Shown here: in pieces, positions 8,058 to 15,621 of the stretch
Layout of the letters: every line of letters starts with the position of its first letter
How positions within the stretch are numbered: the stretch's first letter is position 1
NCBI RefSeq assembly: GCF_900110255.1
Contig: NZ_FODD01000024.1
Span: 62,001 to 126,000 of the forward strand
Reading direction: 5' to 3'
DNA length: 64,000 nt
DNA from: Actinacidiphila rubida
Lineage (GTDB): Bacteria; Actinomycetota; Actinomycetes; Streptomycetales; Streptomycetaceae
Made by a program: the position numbers and the translations under genes
Notes under the pieces: generated by a model
What the model was told of the DNA's origin: nothing
Database searches by the model: none
What the model saw: only the letters and a program-made list of their open reading frames with translations

Positions 8058-8654
8058 TCACTTCGCGGTCTTGTCGGCGGCCTTCTTGGGGGCGGCCGGC
8101 TTCCGCGGGGTGGTCCGCTTCGCCGCGGACGCGGGCTTGGCGGTGGTGTCGGCGCCGGAGGCGGTGCCGCCCGGCGCGGTCTTCGGCGCCGTCGACTGCT
8201 TGTCCGGCTCCACGGCCGCGGCGATCTCCACGACCTCGTCGGCGGCCTCGCCGCGCCAGGTGGCCACGGCGCCCTTGCCGCGCTCGGCCAGGCCGTCGTA
8301 CGCCTCGCGCGCCCTGACCGCGTACTCCGCGGCGCGGCCCACGCCCTGCAGCGCGAAGCCCTGCACCGACTCGCCGAGCTTGCGGAAGTCCCGCAGCTCC
8401 TTCAGGTCGATGTCGGAGAACGTCTCGTTGAGCTTGCTCTGCGCGTCCTTGGCCTGCGTGGCGACCCGCTCCTGCACGACCTTGGGGTCGGTGGCGCGGA
8501 TCTTCTCGATGCGCTCCGGGGCCTCGTCCTTGAGCTTGCCGATCAGCGCCGGCACCTCCCGCAGCTTCTCCGCGGCGAGGTCCGCGGTGCCGGCGACCGC
8601 GTACAGCGGCGTCGGGTTGCGCAGGCTCTTCACGATGTCATCGGTGATCGTCAT
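8058..8654 (-). CDS. Heparin-binding haemagglutinin-like (HBHA-type) protein
   Basis: 198 residues. Residues ~1-135 are a charged, heptad-patterned helical region (AEKLREVPALIGKLKDEAPERIEKI ... QERVATQAKDAQSKLNETFSDIDLKELRDFRKLG), likely a coiled coil. The C-terminus is a Lys/Ala/Pro-rich tail (KRTTPRKPAAPKKAADKTAK) as in mycobacterial HBHA and histone-like tails. No signal peptide is seen. In mycobacteria the tail binds sulphated glycans; in Streptomyces the role is not known. Its start overlaps the end of the upstream HTH gene by 17 bases, so the two are an operon and probably share the palindromic promoter at 9207. Confidence 0.8.
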   Translation of the reverse strand: MTITDDIVKSLRNPTPLYAVAGTADLAAEKLREVPALIGKLKDEAPERIEKIRATDPKVVQERVATQAKDAQSKLNETFSDIDLKELRDFRKLGESVQGFALQGVGRAAEYAVRAREAYDGLAERGKGAVATWRGEAADEVVEIAAAVEPDKQSTAPKTAPGGTASGADTTAKPASAAKRTTPRKPAAPKKAADKTAK

Positions 8655-9177
8655 TGCCGGTTTCCTCCCGTACGGGGACGGGCCTCGTGTGCCGTTCCCC
8701 GTCTGTTCCCGTGTCGGTGTGCGTGGTGGTGTCGGTGTCGGTCTCGGTGTCCGTGTGCGTGCCGGCGCGTGCGGCGTCGTCGTTCTCGGGGCCGTCCGCG
8801 TCCTCGGGGCCGTCGGCGTCCTCGGCGCGGGCGGCGGCGTTCTCCTTGCGGAAGGACTCGTAGATCTGGATGAGCACCTGCTTCTGGCGCTCGTTGATCG
8901 ACGGATCCGCGATGATCGCCGCCGGCACCTCCAGCTCGTCCCGCTCCCGGGCGTCGAGCATCCCGGCCTGGACGTAGAGCGTCTCGGCGGATATCCGCAG
9001 CGCCTTCGCGAGCTGCTGCAGGATGTCCGCGCTCGGCTTGCGCAGCCCGCGCTCGATCTGGCTCAGGTACGGGTTCGACACCCCGGCCGCGTCCGCGAGC
9101 TGCCGCAGGCTCAGCTGCGCGCTGCGCCGCTGCTCCCGCAGGAACTCCCCGACGCCGCCCACCTTGAGTGCACCCAT
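8638..9177 (-). CDS. XRE-family helix-turn-helix regulator
   Basis: 179 residues from the ATG at 9177; the frame upstream runs into the promoter palindrome. Residues ~8-65 are a clear Cro/C1-type HTH (FLREQRRSAQLSLRQLADAAGVSNPYLSQIERG). A helical central part (ERDELEVPAAIIADPSINERQKQVLIQIYESFRKEN) is typical of the Streptomyces regulators paired with HBHA-like genes. The C-terminal ~60 residues are an acidic Thr/Asp repeat tail (HTDTETDTDTTTHTDTGTD), encoded by a simple-sequence tract. It probably represses its own operon by binding the perfect palindrome 30 bases upstream of its start. It overlaps the HBHA-like gene by 17 bases. Confidence 0.87.
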   Translation of the reverse strand: MGALKVGGVGEFLREQRRSAQLSLRQLADAAGVSNPYLSQIERGLRKPSADILQQLAKALRISAETLYVQAGMLDARERDELEVPAAIIADPSINERQKQVLIQIYESFRKENAAARAEDADGPEDADGPENDDAARAGTHTDTETDTDTTTHTDTGTDGERHTRPVPVREETGNDDHR

Positions 9178-9206
9178 GCCCACAGCGTGCACCCATCCGC
9201 TAACTT

Positions 9207-9227
9207 TTGCAAGCACCCTGCTTGCAA
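9207..9227. promoter_or_regulatory. Perfect 21-base palindrome, likely operator of the HTH gene
   Basis: TTGCAAGCA - CCC - TGCTTGCAA has arms of nine bases, all matching. It lies 30 bases upstream of the HTH start and its outer half could serve as a -35 box on the minus strand, so a bound dimer would block transcription. The start is also close enough that an early transcript would have a very short leader. Confidence 0.75.
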
Positions 9228-9294
9228 CTGTGTCCCCCACGCCGCCGCACGCGATCTCGCACAGGTCAGCGCGGCCTTGCGCCGAGGGCCGGCG

Positions 9295-9912
9295 TCAGTC
9301 GAAGTCGCGGCGCCCGCCGGCGGATGTGCGGGCCGTGCGGTTCGAGGACGCGTTGCCGGCGAACAGGCGCTCGAGCTGGCGGGCGACCAGATCATGGTCG
9401 ACCGAGTGGTGGGTATCGACGACCAGCAGCGGGCCGCCTAGGCGCAGGGGGCCGGGAAAGGTGTCGCGGACGAAGGCAACGCGTTCAGCGACCTGCTCGG
9501 GGGTGTGCTGCGGGTCCAGGTGACCAGGGTGGCGCGTGCGTGCCTGGAAGCGCTCGGCGGCGACAGCGGGATCGCAATGGCAGAAGACCTCGACGAGTCG
9601 GCCACCCAGTTCTCGGAGCCGTGCGGGTGCCGTCTCGTGATGCCACCAGTTGTCCAGTACGGCACCCGGGGTTCGCGCTGCCATGGCGAACAGGACGTCA
9701 TCGCTGGCGCGGCTCAGCCTGTGGCGCCAGGAGTGGTCTCCGACGCCCAGTGAGTCGTAAAGCGATTCGAGGATCTCGTCCTTGTCGATGAGCGGCAGGC
9801 TCAGCCGATCGGCCAGAGCTCGGGCGAGGGTGGTCTTCCCGCTGGCGGGGAGCCCGGAGACGATCACGAAGGCTCTGCCGGTCACGGCCCCCTCCGGGAA
9901 GTGCGGAGTCAT
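9295..9912 (-). CDS. P-loop kinase-like ATPase
   Basis: 205 residues from ATG 9912. The Walker A motif GLPASGKTT is at residues ~20-28, followed by LARALADRLSLPLIDKDEILESLYD, the layout of small-molecule kinases such as gluconate, shikimate or chloramphenicol phosphotransferases. A later EVFCHCDPAVAAERFQAR with the LID-type arginines and HPGHLD fits the same family. It likely phosphorylates a small substrate; which one cannot be said. It may be co-transcribed with the membrane-anchored protein that ends 20 bases upstream of its start. Confidence 0.75.
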   Translation of the reverse strand: MTPHFPEGAVTGRAFVIVSGLPASGKTTLARALADRLSLPLIDKDEILESLYDSLGVGDHSWRHRLSRASDDVLFAMAARTPGAVLDNWWHHETAPARLRELGGRLVEVFCHCDPAVAAERFQARTRHPGHLDPQHTPEQVAERVAFVRDTFPGPLRLGGPLLVVDTHHSVDHDLVARQLERLFAGNASSNRTARTSAGGRRDFD

Positions 9913-9932
9913 GTCGCGGCGCCCGCCGGCGG

Positions 9933-10640
9933 CTAGGGGCCGTGCGGGGCGGAGGTGGCGATGACGGTGTCGTCGGACGATCCGGCGTCGGGGCCGAGCC
10001 GGGCCAGTTCGTCCGCCGGGGACGACGGGGCGGGGGCCGCGGCGGGGGCCGACGACGGGTTCACGCAGTCCGAAGGGCACACGACGGGCGGCGACGTCGC
10101 GCATTCCCCTCCCGCGGAACACGAGCTGTCGTACGAGCCGTAGATCGTCGCGATCCATTTGACCTGTGCCGGGAGGGAGGCCACCTTCCACGACACGGAC
10201 CAGTCGCCGTCGCCCTCCACCGTTGCCGCCGGGGAGACCAGCCAGGTGCCGCCGAGTGCCGCCGGGCGCGGATTCCTCGCGATGACGAAGATCATCATGG
10301 TGGCCGGATCCGTGTGCGCCGACGTGCCCGTGAACGTGTACTCGACCGCGCCGTTCGCCAGCGGCGCCTGACTCACCGTCGAGATCGCCACGGCCGGGTG
10401 GTCCGAGGGCGACGAGATGACCGGCGACGGGGGTAGCGGCCCCGGCGAAGGCCCTGAGGTGGAGCTCGCCAGCAGGGGAACGACGGCCGCGGCGATCGCT
10501 CCCGCGGCACCGATGACGGCGGCGATCACCGTCTGCCACGTGCCCAGCCTCCACTGCCGGCGGCGCCCCGTCGCAGGTGGCGTGGACGGCATGGGCGGGA
10601 CGGCCGCCGGCGGCCGCGCGGGCGGGTCCCCTGTACTCAT
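9933..10640 (-). CDS. Hypothetical single-pass membrane-anchored protein
   Basis: 235 residues from ATG 10640, chosen because GGAGGGG lies just upstream. Layout: a Pro-rich cytoplasmic N-terminus (1-30), a basic RRRQWR stop, one membrane helix (residues ~37-59, VIAAVIGAAGAIAAAVVPLLA), a Ser/Pro linker, then an extracytoplasmic domain of ~110 residues (AVEYTFTGTSAHTDPATMMIFVIARNP ... GGTWLVSPAATVEGDGDWSVSWKV) that looks like a small beta-sandwich. Four cysteines near residue 185-205 (DSSCSAGGEC, VCPSDC) could form disulphides. I do not recognise a named family. It may be co-transcribed with the kinase-like gene downstream. Confidence 0.65.
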   Translation of the reverse strand: MSTGDPPARPPAAVPPMPSTPPATGRRRQWRLGTWQTVIAAVIGAAGAIAAAVVPLLASSTSGPSPGPLPPSPVISSPSDHPAVAISTVSQAPLANGAVEYTFTGTSAHTDPATMMIFVIARNPRPAALGGTWLVSPAATVEGDGDWSVSWKVASLPAQVKWIATIYGSYDSSCSAGGECATSPPVVCPSDCVNPSSAPAAAPAPSSPADELARLGPDAGSSDDTVIATSAPHGP

Positions 10641-10741
10641 CCCGGCGCCCCCTCCAGACGTTCCCGACGACCAGGCTACGGTTCGCCGGCCCCCGGCGAA
10701 GTGACGTCCGCCGAACCCGCGGCGGACGGGAGAATCGGCGG

Positions 10742-11650
10742 ATGACGCTTCACGAGGACGAGGTGGCCGTCGACGCGGCGGTGGTGCGGGAACTGGTGGG
10801 CGCGGCGCGGCCGGAATGGGGCGAGTTGGAGCTCGTGCCCGCGGGGGCCGGGACGGACAACACCATGTACCGGCTCGGCGACGAGCTGCTGGTGAGGGTG
10901 CCGCGGACGCCGGAGAAGGCGCTGGCGCTCCGCAAGGAGCAGGAGTGGCTGCCACGCCTGGGGCCGCGCCTGCGGTGCCGCGTCCCGGAACCCGTGCACG
11001 CGGGGGCGCCCGGCCCGGCGTTCCCGCTGCCGTGGTCGGTGTACCGGTGGATCGAGGGCGACGAGGCCGGGCCGGGGACCGTCCAGGACTGGGCGGCCTT
11101 CGGGGCGGACCTGGCGTCGGTGGTGCGCGAACTGCACGCGGTGGAGCTGATGGGCGCGAGCCGCGCGGGCGACCTGAGCTGGTACCGGGGCGGCGGCCTG
11201 CACCCGTGCGACGCGTGGATCAGCCGGTGCCTCGCGGACTGCCGCGCCTCGGTGGGCGCGGAGCTGGACGTCGACGCCCTGGAGCGGCTGTGGCGGGACG
11301 GGCTCGCGCTGCCCGAGCCGGCCGGCACGCCGGTATGGCTGCACGGTGATCTGAAGCCGACGAACGTGCTGGTCAGGGACGGTCGGCTGCACGCCGTGAT
11401 CGATTTCGGCGGGCTCTCCGTCGGATTCCCCGACGCCGAGCACGCCACGGTGTGGGATCTGCCCGCGACGGCGCGGGACGCGTACTGGGACGCGGTGCGG
11501 ATCGACGAGGCCACGTGGGTGCGGGCCCGCGCGTGGGCCCTCGCGGTGGCGGTCAGCGGGATCTCGTACTACGGCGGGACGTTCCCGGCCTTCGTCGCCG
11601 AGTGCCGGGCGCGGCTCCAGGCCGTCCTGGACGACGCGGCGGCCCGCTGA
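10742..11650 (+). CDS. Aminoglycoside phosphotransferase (APH) family protein
   Basis: 302 residues. The kinase-like fold is shown by ELLVRVPRTPEKALALRKEQEWLPRL (ATP-lysine region, residues ~48-75), the catalytic loop VWLHGDLKPTNVLV (~residue 200) and the metal motif VIDFGGLSVGFPDAE. The family phosphorylates aminoglycosides, macrolides, homoserine, choline and other small alcohols. With no resistance cluster around, a housekeeping or self-protection role is equally possible. The ATG at 10742 is used; a long upstream extension in the same frame overlaps the divergent membrane-protein gene and is probably not translated. Confidence 0.82.
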   Translation: MTLHEDEVAVDAAVVRELVGAARPEWGELELVPAGAGTDNTMYRLGDELLVRVPRTPEKALALRKEQEWLPRLGPRLRCRVPEPVHAGAPGPAFPLPWSVYRWIEGDEAGPGTVQDWAAFGADLASVVRELHAVELMGASRAGDLSWYRGGGLHPCDAWISRCLADCRASVGAELDVDALERLWRDGLALPEPAGTPVWLHGDLKPTNVLVRDGRLHAVIDFGGLSVGFPDAEHATVWDLPATARDAYWDAVRIDEATWVRARAWALAVAVSGISYYGGTFPAFVAECRARLQAVLDDAAAR

Positions 11651-11704
11651 GCGGCGGGCCGGACCGGGGGGCGTCACGGACCGGCGCGCGCCGGGGGCCG
11701 TGCG

Positions 11705-11956
11705 TCAGGGGCAGGCCGGCGGCGGCTCCGGAGGGCGCGGCGCCAGGTGGGGGCGGGTGTTGAGGGACCACATGTGGGTGCACTGCGGGCACTGGAGCTG
11801 GACGACGGGGCCCGCGTTGGAGATCAGGTAGCGCCAGTGGTCCGCGCAGTTGGTGCCGCCCGCGCAGGCCGCGCACCGGCTGGTGTCGACGCAGACGGGG
11901 CAGTCGACCCACGCGCGGCGCGCGATGTCGGCCTGGGGATCAATCGGTAGCCGCAC
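11705..11956 (-). CDS. Small protein with three CxxC motifs (probable zinc-binding)
   Basis: 83 residues, starting with GTG inside the last codons of the upstream gene (17-base overlap). It contains CPVC, CAAC and CPQC pairs plus CADH, the usual spacing of a zinc ribbon or rubredoxin-like knuckle, and ends in a Pro-rich tail. I do not recognise a named family. The coupling to the 83-residue protein upstream suggests that they act together. The third-position GC pattern supports coding. Confidence 0.6.
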   Translation of the reverse strand: MRLPIDPQADIARRAWVDCPVCVDTSRCAACAGGTNCADHWRYLISNAGPVVQLQCPQCTHMWSLNTRPHLAPRPPEPPPACP

Positions 11957-12191
11957 GGCCCGGCTCCTCCCCCGGCAGGACTCCCGCCGCGACCAGCTCG
12001 TCGTAGACGCGCTGCTGCTCGGGGTCGAGGTCGGAGTAGAGCAGGGCGTACGCCTCCTGCTCGCCGCGCAGGGCGGCCATCGGGTCCCAGTCGGGGCCGA
12101 GCGCGGCGACCACTTCCGCGCGTCGCCTGGCCTCCTCGAAGGTCAGGTCGATCGTGAAGGGTATGAGGCCGGGTGCGTTGTCCTGGTTCAT
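11940..12191 (-). CDS. Small conserved helical protein (DUF6400-like)
   Basis: 83 residues, acidic and probably all-helical (FTIDLTFEEARRRAEVVAALGPDWDPMAALRGEQEAYALLYSDLDPEQQRVYDELV). The sequence resembles, from memory, the DUF6400 family of Streptomyces; this is a recollection and not a search result. No catalytic motif is visible. It overlaps the zinc-ribbon-like gene downstream by 17 bases, so the two form a small operon. Confidence 0.6.
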   Translation of the reverse strand: MNQDNAPGLIPFTIDLTFEEARRRAEVVAALGPDWDPMAALRGEQEAYALLYSDLDPEQQRVYDELVAAGVLPGEEPGRAATD

Positions 12192-12385
12192 GGCACGACT
12201 TCCGATGTACGGGTGGATCTCCCCATCTGTATCAGGCGCCCCGGGGGTCAGGGAAGGGTCGCCTAAGCTTGTGAGCTAATTCACCACATGATCGGACAAT
12301 CAGGGTCGCGGTCGGGAACGCCCGGGCCGGCGCGGGTCGCGGAGTCCAACTGCCGTGTCAGTGGCGGCCGATAGCGTCCGCGTCC

Positions 12386-13048
12386 ATGAGCGAAGCGACC
12401 TATCTGGATGCCACCCGCACCGCCTACGACACCGTCGCCGTCAGCTACGAGGAGCTGCTGCGGGACGAGCTGGACGGCAAGCCGCTGGACCGGGCGATGC
12501 TCGGCGCGTTCGCCGAGCTGGCGCGGGACGTGCCCGGCGGCCTTCCGGTGGCGGACCTGGGGTGCGGGCCCGGGCGGGTGACCGCGCACCTGGACCGGCT
12601 CGGCGTCCGGGCCTTCGGCATCGACCTGTCCCCCGAGATGATCGCGGTGGCCCGCCGCGCCCACCCCGGCCTGAGCTTCGACGTCGGTTCCATGACCGCG
12701 CTCGATCTGGCGGACGCGTCCCTCGCGGGCGTCCTGGCCTGGTACTCCACGGTCCACACCCCGCCGGAGGTGCTGCCGGCGATCTTCGCCGAGTACCACC
12801 GCGTGCTGGCTCCCGGCGCGCCCGTCCTGGTGGCGTTCCAGGCCGGCGACCAGCTGCACCACCGGGACCGGGCGTACGGCCACGAGGTGTCGCTCGACGT
12901 GTACTGGCGGGACCCGGATGCCGTCGCCGGGCTGCTGGCCGACGCCGGTCTCGCCGTCCATGCCCGGCTGGTCCGCGGACCCGAGGGGCTGGAGCTGGTG
13001 GGCCGCCAGGGGCGGCAGGCGTTCCTCGTCGCCCGCAAGGCGCGGTAG
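12386..13048 (+). CDS. SAM-dependent class I methyltransferase
   Basis: 220 residues. Motif I is VADLGCGPGRVTAHLDRLG (residues ~52-70), followed by AFGIDLSPEMIAVARRAHP with the SAM-ribose acidic residue. Motif IV-like VLAWYSTVHTPPEVLPAIFAEYHRVLAPGAPVLVAFQ completes the UbiE/SAM_11-type fold. The substrate is unknown. It is a stand-alone gene, followed 60 bases later by the LD-carboxypeptidase on the same strand and possibly co-transcribed with it. Confidence 0.85.
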   Translation: MSEATYLDATRTAYDTVAVSYEELLRDELDGKPLDRAMLGAFAELARDVPGGLPVADLGCGPGRVTAHLDRLGVRAFGIDLSPEMIAVARRAHPGLSFDVGSMTALDLADASLAGVLAWYSTVHTPPEVLPAIFAEYHRVLAPGAPVLVAFQAGDQLHHRDRAYGHEVSLDVYWRDPDAVAGLLADAGLAVHARLVRGPEGLELVGRQGRQAFLVARKAR

Positions 13049-13108
13049 CCGCGGGGGGCCCGCGATAACCCCTTCGGCCCGCGCCCCGGGCGCCGCTACC
13101 CTCGGCGG

Positions 13109-14152
13109 ATGCTGACACACCGCCGTCCCGAGAAGCCGCGCCCGGGCGACCGCGTCGCGATCGTGTCGCCGTCCAGCGGGCTCCCGGGGCTGTTCCCGGT
13201 CCCGTACGAGCTGGGGCTGCGGCGGCTGGCCGAGGAGTTCGGACTGAAGCCCGTCGAGTACCCGTCGACCCGGCGGATGGGGTCGACGCCCGAGGAGCGC
13301 GCCGCGGACCTGCACGCCGCGTTCGCCGACCCGGAGGTGAAGGCGGTCATCGCGAGCATCGGCGGCGACGACCAGATCACCGTGCTGCCGCACCTGGACC
13401 GGGAGCTGCTGCGGGCGAACCCGAAGCCGTTCCTCGGGTACAGCGACAACACCACCCTGCTCGCGTTCCTGTGGAACCTGGGCATCACCGGCTACCACGG
13501 GGGTTCGGTGATGGTGGAGCTCGGCCGGCCGGGGGCGATGCACCCGCTGACCCGGGAGTCGCTGCGGGCCGCGCTGCTCGGCTCGGGGCCGTACGAGCTG
13601 ACCGCCGCGACGGCGTTCTGCGACGTCAGCCGGCCCTGGCAGGATCCGGCGACGTTCGCGTCGGAACCGGTGCTGGAGCCGGCCGGCGGCTGGACGTGGC
13701 ACCGGCCCGAGCGCGTGGTGGACGGCACGAGCTGGGGCGGCAACCTGGAGATCCTGTCGTGGCTGCTGATGGCCGACCGGGAGATCCGGCCCGCCGAGGA
13801 GTACGAGGGACGCGTGCTGCTGCTGGAGACGTCCGAGGAGATGCCCTCGGCCACCGAGGTCTTCCGCGTGCTGCGCAACATGGGCGAGCGCGGCCTGCTC
13901 CGGCGGTTCCCCGCGCTGCTGATGGGCCGCGCGAAGAGCTGGTCGTTCGAGCGGCCGCTCGCTCCCGGCGAGCGCGAGCGGTACCGGGCCGAGCAGCGCG
14001 AGGCGGTACTGCGCGCGCTGGCCGCCTACGCGCCGGACACGATGGCCGTGTTCGACGTCGACTTCGGGCACACCGACCCGCAACTGGTCATCCCCTACGG
14101 CGGTCAGGTCCGGGTGGACGGCCCGGCGCGGCGGATCACCGTCACGTACTGA
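13109..14152 (+). CDS. S66 family peptidase (LD-carboxypeptidase-like)
   Basis: 347 residues. The S66 catalytic triad can be placed: Ser112 in LGYSDNTTLL, Glu240 in LLLETSEE and His321 in DFGHTDPQ. The N-terminus RPGDRVAIVSPSSG is also characteristic. Family members cleave the L-D bond of tetrapeptides during murein recycling (LdcA) or hydrolyse microcin C adenylates (MccF). No secretion signal is present, so it acts in the cytoplasm. The MccF possibility is worth noting because a ThiF-like enzyme lies 6 kb away, but nothing links the two directly. Confidence 0.88.
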   Translation: MLTHRRPEKPRPGDRVAIVSPSSGLPGLFPVPYELGLRRLAEEFGLKPVEYPSTRRMGSTPEERAADLHAAFADPEVKAVIASIGGDDQITVLPHLDRELLRANPKPFLGYSDNTTLLAFLWNLGITGYHGGSVMVELGRPGAMHPLTRESLRAALLGSGPYELTAATAFCDVSRPWQDPATFASEPVLEPAGGWTWHRPERVVDGTSWGGNLEILSWLLMADREIRPAEEYEGRVLLLETSEEMPSATEVFRVLRNMGERGLLRRFPALLMGRAKSWSFERPLAPGERERYRAEQREAVLRALAAYAPDTMAVFDVDFGHTDPQLVIPYGGQVRVDGPARRITVTY

Positions 14153-14227
14153 CCGCGGGTGGGGACGGTCGTCCGGCCCCGCTCACCACCGTCGTTTTCG
14201 GCCGTGGCGTTCGGGTCGAGGGGTGCC

Positions 14228-14251
14228 GACGGGGTTGCCGACGGGGTTGCC
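14228..14251. repeat. Direct repeat of 12 bases, two full copies
   Basis: GACGGGGTTGCC is repeated twice in tandem, flanked by degenerate partial copies on both sides (GTGCC before, GACGGC after). It ends 11 bases before the -35 box of the MerR-type promoter. Confidence 0.6.
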
Positions 14252-14262
14252 GACGGCGGTGT

Positions 14263-14293
14263 TTGACCTTGCCCTTGGGGCAGGGCACAGCAT
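14263..14293 (+). promoter_or_regulatory. MerR-type promoter with stretched spacer and dyad
   Basis: -35 TTGACC (14263-14268) and -10-like CAGCAT (14288-14293) are 19 bases apart, the long spacing that MerR-family activators need. Within the spacer CTTGCCC and GGGGCAGG form a dyad. This predicts autoregulation of the MerR-PP2C gene downstream. Confidence 0.6.
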
Positions 14294-14398
14294 CGGTGGT
14301 GCCGGGCGACGGGCCCGGCGCGAGGAGCCGGCCGCGCTGCCGGAACCGGGAAAGCCGGGAAGCCAGGAAAGCCGGGACGCCGGGAAAGGAAGTCGTCC

Positions 14399-15493
14399 AT
14401 GGGCGAGTTGATGACCATCGGAGCCTTCGCGAAGGCATCCCGCCTGTCGCCCAAGGCCCTGCGGCTGTACGACGAGCTGGGCCTGCTGGCACCCGCGCAG
14501 GTCGACCCGGACAGCGGCTACCGGCGTTACGCGCCGGGGCAGTTGGAGCAGGCGCGGCTGGTGGCGTGGCTGCGGCGGCTCGGGATGCCGCTCGCCCGCA
14601 TCCGCGACGTGTGCGCGCTGCACGCCCGCGACGGGCGGGCCGCGGCCGCCGAACTGCGCGCCTACTGGGCGCAGATCGAGGCCGAGACGGCCGCACGCCG
14701 GGACCTGGCCGCGTTCCTCGCCGACCATCTGGCACGGAAGGACCCCGCCACCATGACATCGACCCCACAGCCCCTGACCATCCGGTACGCCGCCCTGTCC
14801 GACACCGGGCTCGTCCGCGCGAGCAACCAGGACGCGGCCTACGCGGGCGAGCGGCTGCTCGCCGTCGCCGACGGGTTCGGCGCGGACGGCGCGTCCGCCG
14901 CGGCCGGCGCGGTGGAGGCGCTCCGGCAACTGGAGGAGGGCGCCGTCCCGGCCGGCGACCTGCTGAACGTCCTGGAGGACGCGGTGGACCGGGCCCGCAC
15001 CGCGGTCCGCGGTGTCGCCGGCACCGTCCCCGAGGAGGCGTCGGGCACCACGCTCACCGCGATGCTGTGGACCGGCTCGCAGCTGGCCCTGGTGCACATC
15101 GGCGACTCGCGGGCGTATCTGCTGCGCGACGGCGAGCTGTTCCAGATCACGCACGACCACACGCTGGTGCAGTCCCTCGTCGACGAGGGCCGCCTCACCC
15201 CGGAGGAAGCCGCCTCGCATCCGCAACGCGCCATGCTGATAAGGGCGTTGGGCGGAGGTGCGGCGGACGGCGAGCCGGAGCTGCGGTTGCGGGACGCAGA
15301 GGCGGGCGACCGCTACCTGCTGTGCTCCGACGGCCTGTCGGCGGTGGTCGGCTCGGGCGAGGTGAGCCGCGTCGTCGCGGCCGCGCCCGATCCCGCACTG
15401 GCCGTCCGCGACCTCGTCGCCCTGGCCCGCGAGTCCGGAGCGCCCGACAACGTGTCCTGCGTCGTCGCACACGTCCTGCCCGCGGCGGCCTGA
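14399..15493 (+). CDS. MerR regulator fused to a PP2C serine/threonine phosphatase
   Basis: 364 residues. Residues ~4-72 are a MerR winged helix (MTIGAFAKASRLSPKALRLYDELGLLAPAQVDPDSGYRRYA), followed by the dimerising helix to ~115. From ~128 to the end is a PP2C catalytic domain: SDTGLVRASNQD, VADGFGADG (metal Asp), GTTLTAML, HIGDSRAYLLRDG, LLCSDGLSAVV and PDNVSC. Most MerR proteins end in a drug or metal pocket, so a phosphatase there is unusual. An in-frame ATG at 14753 (residue 119) has GGAAGGA ten bases before it and could yield a free phosphatase. It sits behind a MerR-style promoter and is convergent with the aldo/keto reductase gene. Confidence 0.88.
   Translation: MGELMTIGAFAKASRLSPKALRLYDELGLLAPAQVDPDSGYRRYAPGQLEQARLVAWLRRLGMPLARIRDVCALHARDGRAAAAELRAYWAQIEAETAARRDLAAFLADHLARKDPATMTSTPQPLTIRYAALSDTGLVRASNQDAAYAGERLLAVADGFGADGASAAAGAVEALRQLEEGAVPAGDLLNVLEDAVDRARTAVRGVAGTVPEEASGTTLTAMLWTGSQLALVHIGDSRAYLLRDGELFQITHDHTLVQSLVDEGRLTPEEAASHPQRAMLIRALGGGAADGEPELRLRDAEAGDRYLLCSDGLSAVVGSGEVSRVVAAAPDPALAVRDLVALARESGAPDNVSCVVAHVLPAAA
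14736..14755 (+). promoter_or_regulatory. Possible internal ribosome site and start inside the MerR-PP2C gene
   Basis: GGAAGGA at 14736-14742 precedes an in-frame ATG at 14753, exactly at the junction between the MerR part and the phosphatase part. If used, it would produce a 246-residue phosphatase lacking the DNA-binding domain. Confidence 0.45.
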
Positions 15494-15621
15494 CCCGCGC
15501 CGCGCCGCGCCGGAGGCGGCCGCCGGTCGAGGCGGCCGAACAGCCGAACAGCCGGACGGCCACCCGGCCGGACGGGCCTGGTCGGGCCACCGCGCGTGCG
15601 GCCGCCCGGCCGGTCCGGCGG

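Noticed and set aside
12262..12290. Iron-box-like dyad (GCCTAAGC ... GTGAGCTAA) before the methyltransferase gene
   Set aside because: Match to the DmdR/DtxR consensus is weak and neither neighbour is an iron gene.
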